In this document: piece by piece, positions 42,910 through 53,282 of the stretch
Layout of the letters: each line of letters starts with the position of its first letter
Position numbering within the stretch: position 1 is the stretch's first letter
Assembly: GCA_944324915.1 (NCBI GenBank)
Contig: CALUYD010000002.1
Coordinates: 157,613 to 221,612, forward strand
Direction: 5' to 3'
DNA length: 64,000 nt
From: Candidatus Gastranaerophilales bacterium
GTDB lineage: Bacteria > Cyanobacteriota > Vampirovibrionia > Gastranaerophilales > Gastranaerophilaceae
Made by a program: the position numbers and the translations under genes
The notes under the pieces: generated by a model
What the model saw: only the letters and a program-made list of their open reading frames with translations
Told to the model about the DNA's origin: nothing
Databases searched by the model: none

Positions 42910-44208
42910 ATGGCAAAGACTACTGATCCAAATTTAAAATGTTCATTTTGCGGAAAGACCCAAGATCAAGTAAAAAAATTGATTGCAGGCCCTGACGTAT
43001 GCATTTGTGATGAATGTATTGAATTATGTAATGAAATTTTAGACGAGGAATTGTTTAATTTTAAACAGGATGAAAAGGAAGCAGAGCAAGAAGTTAAAAT
43101 TGACTCTATTCCTAAACCTCAAGAAATAAAAGCATATTTAGATGAACACATTGTTGGTCAAGATGATGCTAAAAAAGTTCTTGCGGTTGCCGTTTATAAT
43201 CATTATAAAAGAATTGCTCACAATATGGAGCAACCTGATTCAGATATTGAAATTCAAAAAAGTAATATTTTACTTGTTGGACCAACAGGCTCTGGTAAGA
43301 CATTGTTAGCTCAAACTTTAGCTAAAATGTTAAATGTACCATTTGCAGTTGCAGATGCTACAACATTAACTGAAGCTGGTTATGTTGGCGATGACGTTGA
43401 AAATATACTTTTGAGATTATATCAAAGTGCGGATTATGATGCTAAAAAAGCTGAGCGAGGAATTATTTATATCGATGAAATTGATAAAATTGCTCGTAAA
43501 TCTGAAAACCCTTCTATTACACGTGATGTATCAGGTGAAGGTGTTCAGCAAGCACTGTTAAAAATGATTGAAGGAACAATTGCAAATGTTCCTCCTCAAG
43601 GCGGAAGAAAACACCCTCATCAAGAATTTATCCAAATAAATACTAATAATATATTATTTATTGTGGGTGGTGCTTTTGTTGGACTTGAAAAAATCGTAGA
43701 AAGACGTGCAGGTACAACAACTTCAATAGGCTTTGGTTCAGCCGGTCTTACTGCTGAAGAAAAAGAAAGAGAATCTGCAAAAATTCTTAAAAAATTACAA
43801 CCGGATGATTTATTAAAATTCGGTTTAATTCCTGAATTTATCGGTAGAATCCCTGTATATACCGTGCTTGATGCGCTAGATGAAGCGACATTAAAAATGA
43901 TTTTAACTAAACCTAAAAATGCTATTATTAAGCAATATGCTTGCTTAATGGGTATGGATGGAGTTGAGTTAAAATTTGAAGATGAAGCGATTGATTTAAT
44001 TGCAAAAGAAGCGCTTAAACGCAAAACAGGTGCTAGAGCTCTGCGCTCAATCGTTGAAGAAATTATGCTTGATATTATGTATGAAGTTCCTTCAAAAGAA
44101 GATATAAAAGAATTTGTGGTAACTAAGGAGATGGTTGAAAAAAAGCAGTTGCCTCAAAGCGCGGAGGTACTCCAGCTTCCAATGAAGCATAAAGAAGAAA
44201 TAGCTTAA
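42910..44208 (+). CDS. clpX: ATP-dependent Clp protease ATP-binding subunit ClpX
   Basis: ClpX of 432 aa. The N-terminal zinc-binding domain is [15 protein letters not shown] with [10 protein letters not shown]. The AAA+ core has Walker A GPTGSGKT and Walker [13 protein letters not shown], the [20 protein letters not shown] segment, and sensor 2 [10 protein letters not shown]. It recognises and unfolds substrates for ClpP. AAAGGAAAT lies before the ATG, 17 bp after clpP. A terminator follows. Confidence 0.98.
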   Translation: MAKTTDPNLKCSFCGKTQDQVKKLIAGPDVCICDECIELCNEILDEELFNFKQDEKEAEQEVKIDSIPKPQEIKAYLDEHIVGQDDAKKVLAVAVYNHYKRIAHNMEQPDSDIEIQKSNILLVGPTGSGKTLLAQTLAKMLNVPFAVADATTLTEAGYVGDDVENILLRLYQSADYDAKKAERGIIYIDEIDKIARKSENPSITRDVSGEGVQQALLKMIEGTIANVPPQGGRKHPHQEFIQINTNNILFIVGGAFVGLEKIVERRAGTTTSIGFGSAGLTAEEKERESAKILKKLQPDDLLKFGLIPEFIGRIPVYTVLDALDEATLKMILTKPKNAIIKQYACLMGMDGVELKFEDEAIDLIAKEALKRKTGARALRSIVEEIMLDIMYEVPSKEDIKEFVVTKEMVEKKQLPQSAEVLQLPMKHKEEIA

Positions 44209-44210
44209 AC

Positions 44211-44237
44211 AAAAGCCCTCTATATGAGGGCTTTTTT
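44211..44237 (+). terminator. Terminator of tig-clpP-clpX
   Basis: AAAAGCCCTC-TATAT-GAGGGCTTTT followed by a T-run, starting just after the clpX stop. Confidence 0.93.
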
Positions 44238-44303
44238 AATGGAATTATTAATCATACTAAAGTATGAGAAAATACCTCCTTTATTTTAATTCATTCTAAG
44301 TTC

Positions 44304-44331
44304 TAAAAATTATATATTAGTAACGTGATAA
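44304..44331 (+). promoter_or_regulatory. Sigma-28-like promoter of the flagellin gene
   Basis: TAAA (44304-44307), 16-nt spacer, CGTGATAA (44324-44331). The sigma-28 consensus is TAAA-N15-GCCGATAA, so the GATAA core matches with one extra spacer base. A transcript would carry a leader of about 70 nt before the flagellin ATG. Confidence 0.5.
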
Positions 44332-44338
44332 GGATGTA

Positions 44339-44382
44339 GGTCGCAAGGAAAAATTGAAATCCCCATTTTCAATTAAGCGACC
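44339..44382 (+). promoter_or_regulatory. Stem-loop in the flagellin mRNA leader
   Basis: GGTCGC pairs with GCGACC, and inside it AATTGAAA pairs with TTTTCAATT across a short CCCC-containing loop. The stem ends 11 nt before the AAAGGAG ribosome site, so it can protect the mRNA's 5' end or affect translation without blocking the site. Confidence 0.55.
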
Positions 44383-44406
44383 ATAGTAAATAAAGGAGTA
44401 TTAAAG

Positions 44407-45303
44407 ATGGCAGTAGTTATCAACACAAATGTGGATTCGTTGAAGATCCAAAGTTTATTATCAACTTCAACAACAAATTTATCAAATTCTATGCAAAGAA
44501 TGTCTTCAGGTTTGAAGATTTTATCTGCAAAAGACGATGCAGCTGGTACTGTAATTTCAGCTAAAATGAATGTTCAATTGAACGGTAATAAAACTGCTCA
44601 AAACAATGTTCAAAATGCTAATGCATTATTATCAACTGCAGAAGGTAACTTAGATGTTATCCAAGATAACATTTCAAGAATTCGTGACTTGACTTTACAA
44701 GCTAAAAATGGCACTTATTCTGAAGAAGAAATTCAAGCTATGCAAGATGAAGTTGCAGAACGTATTGCTGAAATTAATCGTATTGATTCATCTGCTGAAT
44801 ATTCTTCATTGAAATTATTTGGTGGAGATTTAGCTACAAATGGTGTTACATTCCAAGTAGGTGCTAATGCTGGCGTGGATAACACAATTTCAGCTGATAA
44901 AGCATTGTTTGAAGAAGTAACATTTACAGCATTAACAGGTGGTAAAGCTACATTTGATTTAACAACAATTGCACAAAATGGCGGTACTTACACAGCAGAT
45001 AATGCTACAAAAGAACCTAATGAAACTGATTTTGACGTTGCAATTAAAGCGCTAGATAACGCAATCGATAACATTACTAACAGAAAATCAATTATTGGTT
45101 CTGCTGGTAACCGTATGGATTCAGCTTTATCTACATTAACAACACAATATGAAAACTTATCAAGTGCAAAATCAATAATAACTGATGCTGATATCGCAGC
45201 TGAAGCATCAAACTTCACTCAACAACAAATACTTCAACAAGTATCAACATCATTATTAGCACAAGCTAACCAAGCTCCATCAATTGCGTTAAGTTTAGTA
45301 TAG
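44407..45303 (+). CDS. fliC: Flagellin
   Basis: Flagellin of 298 aa. The conserved N-terminal D0-D1 part is VVINTNVDSLKIQSLLSTST, then QRMSSGLKILSAKDDAAGTV. The C-terminal D0-D1 part is NRMDSALSTLTTQYENLSSA, then DADIAAEASNFTQQQILQQV and ending ALSLV. The variable middle is short (about residues 140-215), so the filament surface is minimal. No cysteines. AAAGGAG precedes the ATG, with a structured leader and a sigma-28-like promoter upstream. No flaF/flbT or chaperone gene is adjacent. Confidence 0.97.
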   Translation: MAVVINTNVDSLKIQSLLSTSTTNLSNSMQRMSSGLKILSAKDDAAGTVISAKMNVQLNGNKTAQNNVQNANALLSTAEGNLDVIQDNISRIRDLTLQAKNGTYSEEEIQAMQDEVAERIAEINRIDSSAEYSSLKLFGGDLATNGVTFQVGANAGVDNTISADKALFEEVTFTALTGGKATFDLTTIAQNGGTYTADNATKEPNETDFDVAIKALDNAIDNITNRKSIIGSAGNRMDSALSTLTTQYENLSSAKSIITDADIAAEASNFTQQQILQQVSTSLLAQANQAPSIALSLV

Positions 45304-45343
45304 TTTTGTATATAAGAATCTAACTGGTGATGGCAATACAAGT

Positions 45344-45374
45344 GGGTTAAACAAAAGTTTAACCCCTTTTTTTT
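45344..45374 (+). terminator. Terminator of the flagellin gene
   Basis: GGGTTAAAC-AAAA-GTTTAACCC followed by eight or more T residues, 40 bp past the flagellin stop. Confidence 0.93.
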
Positions 45375-45390
45375 ATTTTTTACATTAAAA

Positions 45391-45411
45391 AAGCGCTCAT
45401 AAAGAGCGCTT
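45391..45411 (-). terminator. Terminator of ahcY
   Basis: AAGCGCTC-ATAAA-GAGCGCTT, with an A-run on the plus strand that is a T-run on the minus strand, 20 bp past the ahcY stop. Confidence 0.88.
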
Positions 45412-45430
45412 AATTTATTAATTAAATTTA

Positions 45431-46747
<1,317 letters not shown>

Positions 46748-46833
46748 TCAAATGTATTTTAAGCACTTGTAACATTGTTTTTTTTGAGATAAAATGGCTT
46801 TGATTAAGTTTGACTGTTAAAAGGAGTAAATTT

Positions 46834-48489
46834 ATGTCAACACTAGAGTATTTTACTAATTCAGAGGAATTGAAAAATTTAATGAGTGCAGCTCGTGCTA
46901 CAATTACTGCACCATTCTTTGGCAACAATGTTGAAGAAGTAAAAACAGTATCTGAAGCATACAAACTTGCAAAAGATTCTTCAGGAACAATTGAATTAAC
47001 AGGCATGCCTGTTTACCAACCTGAAAAATTAGGTTTACCATCCGGTGCTAACCAATTATTATTCAACGATGGTACTGTTGTTGGACGTTGTGCAGCAGCC
47101 AGAAAAATCGTTGGTGAACCAAATTGTGATTTAGCTTATTTATTACCAATTATCCGTGAGGCTGTTTACGGTACACGTGATAAATTAATGTACAAAACAG
47201 AAGCTGTTGTTGGTCTTGATAAAGACTTTATGATTAAAGCTCATTTAATGATTCCAGCTGGCTTTGAAAACATTATGTATTCTTGGATGTTAAACTTCCA
47301 ATATATTAATGAAGAATATGCTAAAATGTATGGTGAATCTCGTTTAATTAACGAAGGAGATATTTATGTATTCTCTGATCCTGATTGGACACATCCTGAC
47401 TTCCCATACGGTTTAACATTCTTTGATCCAAAACACAACTGTGCTTGTATTTTAGGTATGAGATATTTTGGTGAACACAAAAAAGGTACTTTAACACTTG
47501 CTTGGGGTGCTGCAGCTAGAAACGGTTATGCTTCTTGCCATGGTGGTATGAAAAGATATAACTTAGCAGATAAATCATTCCAAGTAGCAGTATTTGGTCT
47601 ATCCGGTTCAGGTAAATCAACAATTACACATGCTAAACATGGCGGCAAATATGATATTACCGTTCTTCATGATGACGCATTTGTAATCAATGTTCATGAC
47701 AAATATACAATTGCACTAGAACCTGCATATTTCGATAAAACTGCAGATTATCCTATCGGATGTGAAGATAACAAATATATCTTAACTCAACAAAATGCAG
47801 GTGCTATTCAATTAGCAGACGGAAAAGTTGTTTCAGTTACAGAAGATATCAGAAACGGTAACGGTCGTGCTGTTAAATCTAAATTATGGTCACCAAACAG
47901 AGTTGATAGAATCGATCAACCAATCAATGCTATTTTCTGGTTGATGAAAGATCCTACAATTCCTCCTGTATTAAAATTATCAGGTGCTTCATTAGGTTCT
48001 GCTATGGGTGCTACTTTAGCTACAAAACGTTCTTCAGCAGAAAGACTTGCTAAAGGTGTTGATCCTAACGCATTAGTTGTTGAACCTTATGCAAACCCAT
48101 TCAGAGTATATCCTCTAGCAGTGGATTATGAAAGATTTAAACAATTAATCGCTGATGGCGTTGATTGCTATATCTTAAATACAGGCGAATTTATGGGTAC
48201 TAAGGTTAAACCTTGCCATACTTTAGGAATTATTGAAGCAATCGTTTCAGGTGAAGCTAAATTCCATAAATGGGAAAACTTCTCAGATATCGAAATTATG
48301 GATATTGAAGGATTTAATGCTTCATTTGCTAATAAAGAGTATGCGCAACAATTCAAAGCTCGTATGCAAGATAGAATTGAATTTGTTAAATCAAGAGAAA
48401 CTGAAAAAGCCGGTATCGATAAACTTCCTGCTGACGCTCTTGAAGCTCTTGAAAATGTTGTTAAACAAACTGAATGCGCTAGTGTGTAG
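46834..48489 (+). CDS. pckA: Phosphoenolpyruvate carboxykinase (ATP type)
   Basis: PEPCK-family protein of 551 aa, linking oxaloacetate and PEP. The kinase loop is VFGLSGSGKSTITHAKHGG; the metal-binding aspartates follow in TVLHDDAFVI. It also has GMRYFGEHKKGTLTLAWGAA and NPFRVYPLAVDYERFKQLIA. In fermenters it often runs toward oxaloacetate. The start is ATG 46834 with AAAGGAG upstream. The N-terminus differs from E. coli Pck, so it belongs to a divergent branch, but the catalytic core is intact. Confidence 0.88.
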   Translation: MSTLEYFTNSEELKNLMSAARATITAPFFGNNVEEVKTVSEAYKLAKDSSGTIELTGMPVYQPEKLGLPSGANQLLFNDGTVVGRCAAARKIVGEPNCDLAYLLPIIREAVYGTRDKLMYKTEAVVGLDKDFMIKAHLMIPAGFENIMYSWMLNFQYINEEYAKMYGESRLINEGDIYVFSDPDWTHPDFPYGLTFFDPKHNCACILGMRYFGEHKKGTLTLAWGAAARNGYASCHGGMKRYNLADKSFQVAVFGLSGSGKSTITHAKHGGKYDITVLHDDAFVINVHDKYTIALEPAYFDKTADYPIGCEDNKYILTQQNAGAIQLADGKVVSVTEDIRNGNGRAVKSKLWSPNRVDRIDQPINAIFWLMKDPTIPPVLKLSGASLGSAMGATLATKRSSAERLAKGVDPNALVVEPYANPFRVYPLAVDYERFKQLIADGVDCYILNTGEFMGTKVKPCHTLGIIEAIVSGEAKFHKWENFSDIEIMDIEGFNASFANKEYAQQFKARMQDRIEFVKSRETEKAGIDKLPADALEALENVVKQTECASV

Positions 48490-48510
48490 TTTGAATAATA
48501 ATATAAAGAT

Positions 48511-48536
48511 AAAACCCTCGAAATATCGAGGGTTTT
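48511..48536. terminator. Terminator of pckA
   Basis: AAAACCCTCGA and TCGAGGGTTTT form a perfect 11-bp stem with a 4-nt loop, 21 bp after the pckA stop. Confidence 0.9.
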
Positions 48537-48590
48537 ATTTATTAAATATAAAAATTAAAAATTATAAAAATTTTACAATTTTAATTTAAT

Positions 48591-48899
48591 TTATTTTGCA
48601 ACGTCTGCAACTTTTTCGCTACCTTTTTTGAATAAGCCTGTAAGTTTATGCCATCCTTCTGATATTAAATTTTTACCTATGACATACATTCCTTCATATC
48701 CGGTTTTAATTTTTTGAAAGAATTTTGAATCCATTTCTGCAGCCTTGTATGCTGATTTTCCAAGTGCATAAGCGGCAACAGCAGAACCTAATGCCACTGT
48801 TGTAACAACTGCTCCTGTTGCAATAGCTGCTTTTTGTTTTTTAGTTAAAGGTTTTTTAGCAACCGGTGCTGGTGTAATTGGTTGTATAGTATTACTCAT
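48591..48899 (-). CDS. Small Ala-rich membrane protein, unknown
   Basis: Protein of 102 aa. A Pro/Lys-rich N-terminus (PITPAPVAKKPLTKKQ) leads into an Ala/Val/Gly-rich hydrophobic stretch (about 26-48, AAIATGAVVTTVALGSAVAA), then an amphipathic basic tail with FFQKIKTGYEGMYVIGKNLI and HKLTGLFKKGSEKVADVAK. AAGGTATTGTT precedes the ATG. It resembles the other small proteins of this window at 58.0 and 62.9 kb in plan. No known family; membrane association likely. Confidence 0.6.
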   Translation of the reverse strand: MSNTIQPITPAPVAKKPLTKKQKAAIATGAVVTTVALGSAVAAYALGKSAYKAAEMDSKFFQKIKTGYEGMYVIGKNLISEGWHKLTGLFKKGSEKVADVAK

Positions 48900-49051
48900 A
48901 ACAATACCTTACTTTCTATTTTTATCTCTACCTATTTAACAACACTAAATAAATTTTATTGCTATGTTTTTATAAAATATTAACAAAATTTAATATTTTC
49001 TTCATGATAAAACAAATTCTTAAAAAATTCAACTCTTTAACATAATTGTGT

Positions 49052-49057
49052 TAATAT
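49052..49057 (+). promoter_or_regulatory. -10 element of the TPR gene, leaderless layout
   Basis: TAATAT, then 6 nt, then the ATG at 49064, with no Shine-Dalgarno sequence. The -35 is weak (TTCAAC at 18 bp). Confidence 0.4.
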
Positions 49058-49063
49058 TTTGAT

Positions 49064-49546
49064 ATGGATAATAAATACAAACAAATGCTTGATGAAGGTA
49101 TTGATTTAATCTACAAAAATGATTTTCAATCTGCTATTGATAAAATTAATCTTTCAATTGAGCTAAAAGGTGATTGGGAAATATCTTATTTTTATCGAGC
49201 TGTTGCTTATCAAGCGCTTGAGAAAACGGATGGAGCAATTTTAGATTATACAAAAGCCCTTAAAATTAATCCTAAAATGACTGACGCTTATTATAACAGA
49301 GCAAAAATCATGCTTGAGAGAAAAGATTGCAAAGTTGATATTAATAAAATTATTTCTGATTTAGATAATGCGCTAAATTTAGATGAAAATTTTGTTGATG
49401 CGCTATTTGCAATGGCTGCAGCCCAAAAGAAAGCCGGAGATTATCATAAGGCGCTAGAATATCTTGAAAGATTGTTGAAAATTCAGCCTGACGCAATACA
49501 TGCTCGTGCGCTAAAAAAGCTATTGTTGCAAAAATATATTATTTAA
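49064..49546 (+). CDS. Tetratricopeptide repeat protein
   Basis: Protein of 160 aa made of about four TPR units and no other domain. Clear repeats are WEISYFYRAVAYQALEKTDG, AILDYTKALKINPKMTDAYY, and FVDALFAMAAAQKKAGDYHK with ALEYLERLLKIQPDAIHARA. There is no signal peptide or membrane segment, so it is cytoplasmic and probably a protein-binding scaffold. The start lacks a ribosome site, with TAATAT 6 nt before it. Partner unknown. Confidence 0.88.
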   Translation: MDNKYKQMLDEGIDLIYKNDFQSAIDKINLSIELKGDWEISYFYRAVAYQALEKTDGAILDYTKALKINPKMTDAYYNRAKIMLERKDCKVDINKIISDLDNALNLDENFVDALFAMAAAQKKAGDYHKALEYLERLLKIQPDAIHARALKKLLLQKYII

Positions 49547-49630
49547 CTTTACAATTTTTACTTCACAAAGTGACAAAGCTCATTTTTTGCTATATTATTA
49601 ACTTAATCACAATAAATCGGAGGAAAGAAA

Positions 49631-50491
49631 ATGGGATACGAAATTCTATATAAAAAAGAACTATGTACTAATCAGTATGAAATAAGAGTAAAAGCTCCAT
49701 TCATTACTAAAAATGCGAAAGCCGGTCAGTTTATAATCTTAAGAACAGATAAAAACTCAGAAAGAATTCCTTTGACTATTGCTGATTATGATAGAGAAAA
49801 TGAAATTTTAACAATTGTATATATGGCAGTAGGATATACTACTAAAAAATTAGCATCATTAAATGTAGGTGATGAAATTGAAGATATAGTTGGACCATTA
49901 GGCGTTCCTACTCATATTGAAAAATATGGTACGGTAATTTGTGTTGCAGGCGGTTATGGTGCTGCTCCTTGCTATTTAATTGCAAAAGCATTTAAAGATG
50001 CAGGCAATAAAGTTCATATGGTAATGGGCGCAAGAACAAAAGATTTAATCTTCTGGGAAGATAAGATGAAAGATGCTTGCAATGAGCTTCATATTACAAC
50101 AGATGATGGTTCATATGGTACTAAAGGCTTTACAACTCAAGTTGCAAAAGAAATTATTGATAGCGAAAAAGTTGATTATGTAATTGCAGTAGGTCCAATG
50201 CCTATGATGAGAGCGGTTGCCGAATTAACTCGTCCTTATGGAATTAAAACCGAAGCATCAATGAATCCTATTATGGTTGATGGTACAGGTATGTGTGGAG
50301 CATGTCGTGTTACTGTTGGCGGTAAAGTTAAATTTGCATGTGTTGATGGTCCTGATTTTGATGCACATTTAATTGATTTTGATGAAGTAATCAACAGAAC
50401 AAAAATATATAAAGAAGAAGAAAAACATTGCGATGAAACAAAATGCAATTTAATTAGAAAAGGTATAGAATTAGAAAAATCAAGAGTATAG
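49631..50491 (+). CDS. Sulfide dehydrogenase/ferredoxin-NADP reductase alpha-subunit-like (SudB/NfnA) flavoprotein
   Basis: Protein of 286 aa in the NfnA/SudB/PyrK-like group. The FAD motif is RIPLTIADYD (45-54), the NAD loop is CVAGGYGAAPCYLIAKAF, and the C-terminal [2Fe-2S] ligands are in MCGACRVTVGG with KFACVDG. In Nfn these subunits pair with a GltD-like NfnB subunit for electron bifurcation between NAD(P)H and ferredoxin, but no such gene follows. Instead a tiny cysteine protein and a leuC-type gene follow within 9 and 1 bp. GGAGG lies before the ATG. Confidence 0.88.
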   Translation: MGYEILYKKELCTNQYEIRVKAPFITKNAKAGQFIILRTDKNSERIPLTIADYDRENEILTIVYMAVGYTTKKLASLNVGDEIEDIVGPLGVPTHIEKYGTVICVAGGYGAAPCYLIAKAFKDAGNKVHMVMGARTKDLIFWEDKMKDACNELHITTDDGSYGTKGFTTQVAKEIIDSEKVDYVIAVGPMPMMRAVAELTRPYGIKTEASMNPIMVDGTGMCGACRVTVGGKVKFACVDGPDFDAHLIDFDEVINRTKIYKEEEKHCDETKCNLIRKGIELEKSRV

Positions 50492-50499
50492 AGGTAGAA

Positions 50500-50685
50500 A
50501 TGTCAGAACCTATTAGCAGAAAAAGAATTCCATATTGTCCGATGTTATCGGCAGGCACAAATGGAAATTTGCAAATTTGCTTGCAAGAAAAATGCGCATG
50601 GTGGGTTCCAAGTACTAAAACTTGTGTAGCTTACGTTATTGCGCATAATAATATTCTGGACATTAAACAAAAACAAGGAAAATAA
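50500..50685 (+). CDS. Small four-cysteine protein with CAWW motif
   Basis: Protein of 61 aa with GAGGTAGAA before its ATG. Four cysteines are arranged in [29 protein letters not shown], a spacing that could bind a metal or iron-sulfur cluster. The pattern is well-defined but I cannot attach it to a named family. It lies 8 bp after the Nfn-like gene and 1 bp before the leuC-type gene, so the three are surely co-transcribed. Confidence 0.7.
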   Translation: MSEPISRKRIPYCPMLSAGTNGNLQICLQEKCAWWVPSTKTCVAYVIAHNNILDIKQKQGK

Positions 50686-50686
50686 A

Positions 50687-51961
50687 ATGTCAAAAATGCC
50701 AATGACAATAACAGAAAAAATATTTGCTCTTCATTCAAATCGTGAATATACTCAAGCAGGAGATTTGATTGAGGCTAATATAGATATTGCATTGGCAAAT
50801 GATATTACAGGACCAATTGCAATCGAAGAATTTAAAAAAACAGGCTTTAAAAGTGTTTTTGATAAAAAAAGAGTTGTATTGGTTCCTGATCATTTTGTTC
50901 CTAATAAAGATATAAAATCAGCTATCCAAGCAAAAATTTTGCGTGAATTTGTAAAAAGCGAGGATTTGTATCATAAATTTGATGTCGGCACAATGGGAAT
51001 AGAACATGCGCTTTTACCTGAAAAAGGTATTGTAACAGCGGGTGATTTAATTATAGGTGCTGATTCACATACTTGTACTTATGGAGCTTTGGGTGCATTT
51101 TCAACAGGAGTAGGTTCTACTGATTTAGGTTGCGCTATGGCATCCGGCACTACTTGGTTTAAAGTTCCATCTACAATTAAAGTTATTTTTAACGGCAAAT
51201 TAAATAAATATGTTACTGCAAAAGATTTAATTTTACACTTGATTGGCGATATTGGTGTAGATGGCGCGTTATATAAAGCGCTTGAATTTAGCGGTGAAGC
51301 GATTAGAAATATGGACATGGATGGCAGATTTACTATCTGCAATATGGCAATTGAAGCAGGTGCTAAAAATGGAATAATTGAGCCTGATGAAATAACTAAA
51401 GAATATTTAAAAAATCGCTCTATTAGAGAGCCGTTATTTTTAAAAAGCGACAATGATGCAAAATATGAAAAAATAATTGAATATGATGTATCTAAAATTC
51501 GTCCTGTTGTTGCTTATCCGCATTTACCGGAAAATACCCATACAATTGATGAAGCAATAAAAGATAATATCAAAATAAATCAAGTTGTAATAGGAAGTTG
51601 CACAAATGGTCGTTTAGAAGATATAAAAATGGCAGCAGAAATTTTTAAAGGAAGAAAAGTTCACGATGATGTTCGTGCGATAGTGTTTCCTGCAACTCAA
51701 GATATTATATTAAAATCAATTGAACTTGGTTATTATCAGACATTAATTGAAGCAAATGTTGCGATTTCAACTCCGACATGCGGACCTTGTTTGGGTGGTC
51801 ATTGCGGGATTTTAGCAGATGGCGAGGTTTGTGTATCTACAACAAACAGGAATTTTGTTGGTCGTATGGGTCATGTTGATTCTAAAATTTATTTATCAAG
51901 CCCTTATGTAGCAGCAGCAAGTGCTATATTAGGCAGGATTGCAAGTCCGGAGGAATTGTAA
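50687..51961 (+). CDS. leuC: 3-isopropylmalate dehydratase large subunit-like (aconitase superfamily), copy 1
   Basis: Protein of 424 aa, the single-gene large-subunit length of LeuC/homoaconitase. Substrate and cluster motifs are [30 protein letters not shown] and [13 protein letters not shown], giving three cysteine ligands for a [4Fe-4S] cluster. It isomerises 2- to 3-isopropylmalate, or the citramalate/homocitrate equivalents. The start is ATG 50687 with AAGGAAAATAAA upstream. The small subunit LeuD is not adjacent; dacB begins 1 bp after the stop. A second copy lies at 56.4 kb. Confidence 0.88.
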   Translation: MSKMPMTITEKIFALHSNREYTQAGDLIEANIDIALANDITGPIAIEEFKKTGFKSVFDKKRVVLVPDHFVPNKDIKSAIQAKILREFVKSEDLYHKFDVGTMGIEHALLPEKGIVTAGDLIIGADSHTCTYGALGAFSTGVGSTDLGCAMASGTTWFKVPSTIKVIFNGKLNKYVTAKDLILHLIGDIGVDGALYKALEFSGEAIRNMDMDGRFTICNMAIEAGAKNGIIEPDEITKEYLKNRSIREPLFLKSDNDAKYEKIIEYDVSKIRPVVAYPHLPENTHTIDEAIKDNIKINQVVIGSCTNGRLEDIKMAAEIFKGRKVHDDVRAIVFPATQDIILKSIELGYYQTLIEANVAISTPTCGPCLGGHCGILADGEVCVSTTNRNFVGRMGHVDSKIYLSSPYVAAASAILGRIASPEEL

Positions 51962-51962
51962 T

Positions 51963-53282
51963 TTGCGAAAGTTTTTTTTATCAATATTAATTTGTTTTTT
52001 TATTGTTACATCAGTTAGTGCTAATGAAATAAATAAGCGTGTAAAAGAAATGTCACTTGGTATGGGGTCGACTTTTAGCGCTTATGTTGTCGATTTTGAT
52101 ACTAAAAAAGTTTTGTATAAAAAAAATGAAGATAAATATCTAAATACTGCAAGCATTATAAAGCCTCTTACTTTCGGGGCTGTATATAAAGTTTTAGGAA
52201 ATAATTATGAATTTAAAACTTCTTTGTATATAGATAGTAATAATGATATTTATATTAAACTTGGTGGGGATGTATTATTAAGTCAGAGTGATTTAAATAA
52301 TCTTTTATCCAATTTAAAAAATCTGAAATTTAACAAAATTTATATTGATGACACTATTTTTGTTTATGAACAATATCCTTCTACTTGGCTTGATGAAGAC
52401 AAATGGCCAAATCAAAGGATGATTAGCCCTTATATTGTTGATAGTAATTATACAGATATTGCAATTAATCGATCTTCTTTAGCTAAAAAAGTTGATATAA
52501 TTCAAAATAATGATTATAAAATTCCTTTTATAAACGAACTTAAAATTGGCGATAAGCAAGATATAAATATCTTAAGATTGTATGGCGAAAATTCTCATAT
52601 AGTAAATCTTCAAGGAACTGTTAAAGAAGATGAAATAATAAAAATGCCTCTTTTAAAACCGGAGATTAATTTTAATATAAAAGTTAATAAGGCATTAGAA
52701 AAAAATAAAATTTTATATCAGAATGTAATTTTTTCAAAGCAAATGCCAAATAATGCAAAAGAAATTGCTTTTGTTTCTCATAATATAAAGGACGTATCTA
52801 AATCTATTTTATATAATTCAGATAATTTTGCTTCTGAAGTAGTATTTAGAGTCGCAGCTTCAAAATATTATAATAAATCAGCAACATTAGATGATTCAAT
52901 TAAAATGTTTAGAGAAATTTATAAAGAATATTTAACTGATGAAGATGTTTTAGCTGATGGAAGCGGAGTATCAAGACAAAATTTATTTTGCAGCGAAACA
53001 ATCGCAAAAATATTAACAAAACTATTTGAAGATGAAGAATTTAGAAATTTATTAGCAACATCAAATCAGGGTACTTTATCTGAAAGATTAATATTTTTAA
53101 AAGACAATCTAAGAGCTAAAACAGGTACAATGAAAGATTTTTCTTCCCTTTGTGGTATTTTCAATACAAGAAAAAATAGACAAGTGGTATTTGTTTTTAT
53201 AACTCAAGATTCTAATCAAAGAAAAGCGCTTTTGAAGAATTTTGAAAATACTTTAGTTGGGACAATTTATAAAAAATATTAG
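51963..53282 (+). CDS. dacB: D-alanyl-D-alanine carboxypeptidase/endopeptidase, PBP4 (S13) type
   Basis: Exported S13-family peptidase of 439 aa that trims or opens peptidoglycan cross-links. The signal peptide is about residues 1-20 (KFFLSILICFFIVTSVSA). The catalytic S-x-x-K is Ser64-Lys67 (ASIIKP), the S-x-N is in NSDNFASEV, and the KTG motif is RAKTGTMKD. The start is TTG 51963: GGAGG lies 9 nt upstream, overlapping the leuC end, and this start gives a clean signal peptide. The stop shares TTAG with the convergent patatin gene. Confidence 0.92.
   Translation: MRKFFLSILICFFIVTSVSANEINKRVKEMSLGMGSTFSAYVVDFDTKKVLYKKNEDKYLNTASIIKPLTFGAVYKVLGNNYEFKTSLYIDSNNDIYIKLGGDVLLSQSDLNNLLSNLKNLKFNKIYIDDTIFVYEQYPSTWLDEDKWPNQRMISPYIVDSNYTDIAINRSSLAKKVDIIQNNDYKIPFINELKIGDKQDINILRLYGENSHIVNLQGTVKEDEIIKMPLLKPEINFNIKVNKALEKNKILYQNVIFSKQMPNNAKEIAFVSHNIKDVSKSILYNSDNFASEVVFRVAASKYYNKSATLDDSIKMFREIYKEYLTDEDVLADGSGVSRQNLFCSETIAKILTKLFEDEEFRNLLATSNQGTLSERLIFLKDNLRAKTGTMKDFSSLCGIFNTRKNRQVVFVFITQDSNQRKALLKNFENTLVGTIYKKY

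Noticed and set aside
48233..48589. Open frame of 118 codons on the plus strand over the end of pckA
   Set aside because: It overlaps pckA in another frame and runs through the pckA terminator; composition is Leu/Lys/Asn-rich as for random AT-rich sequence.
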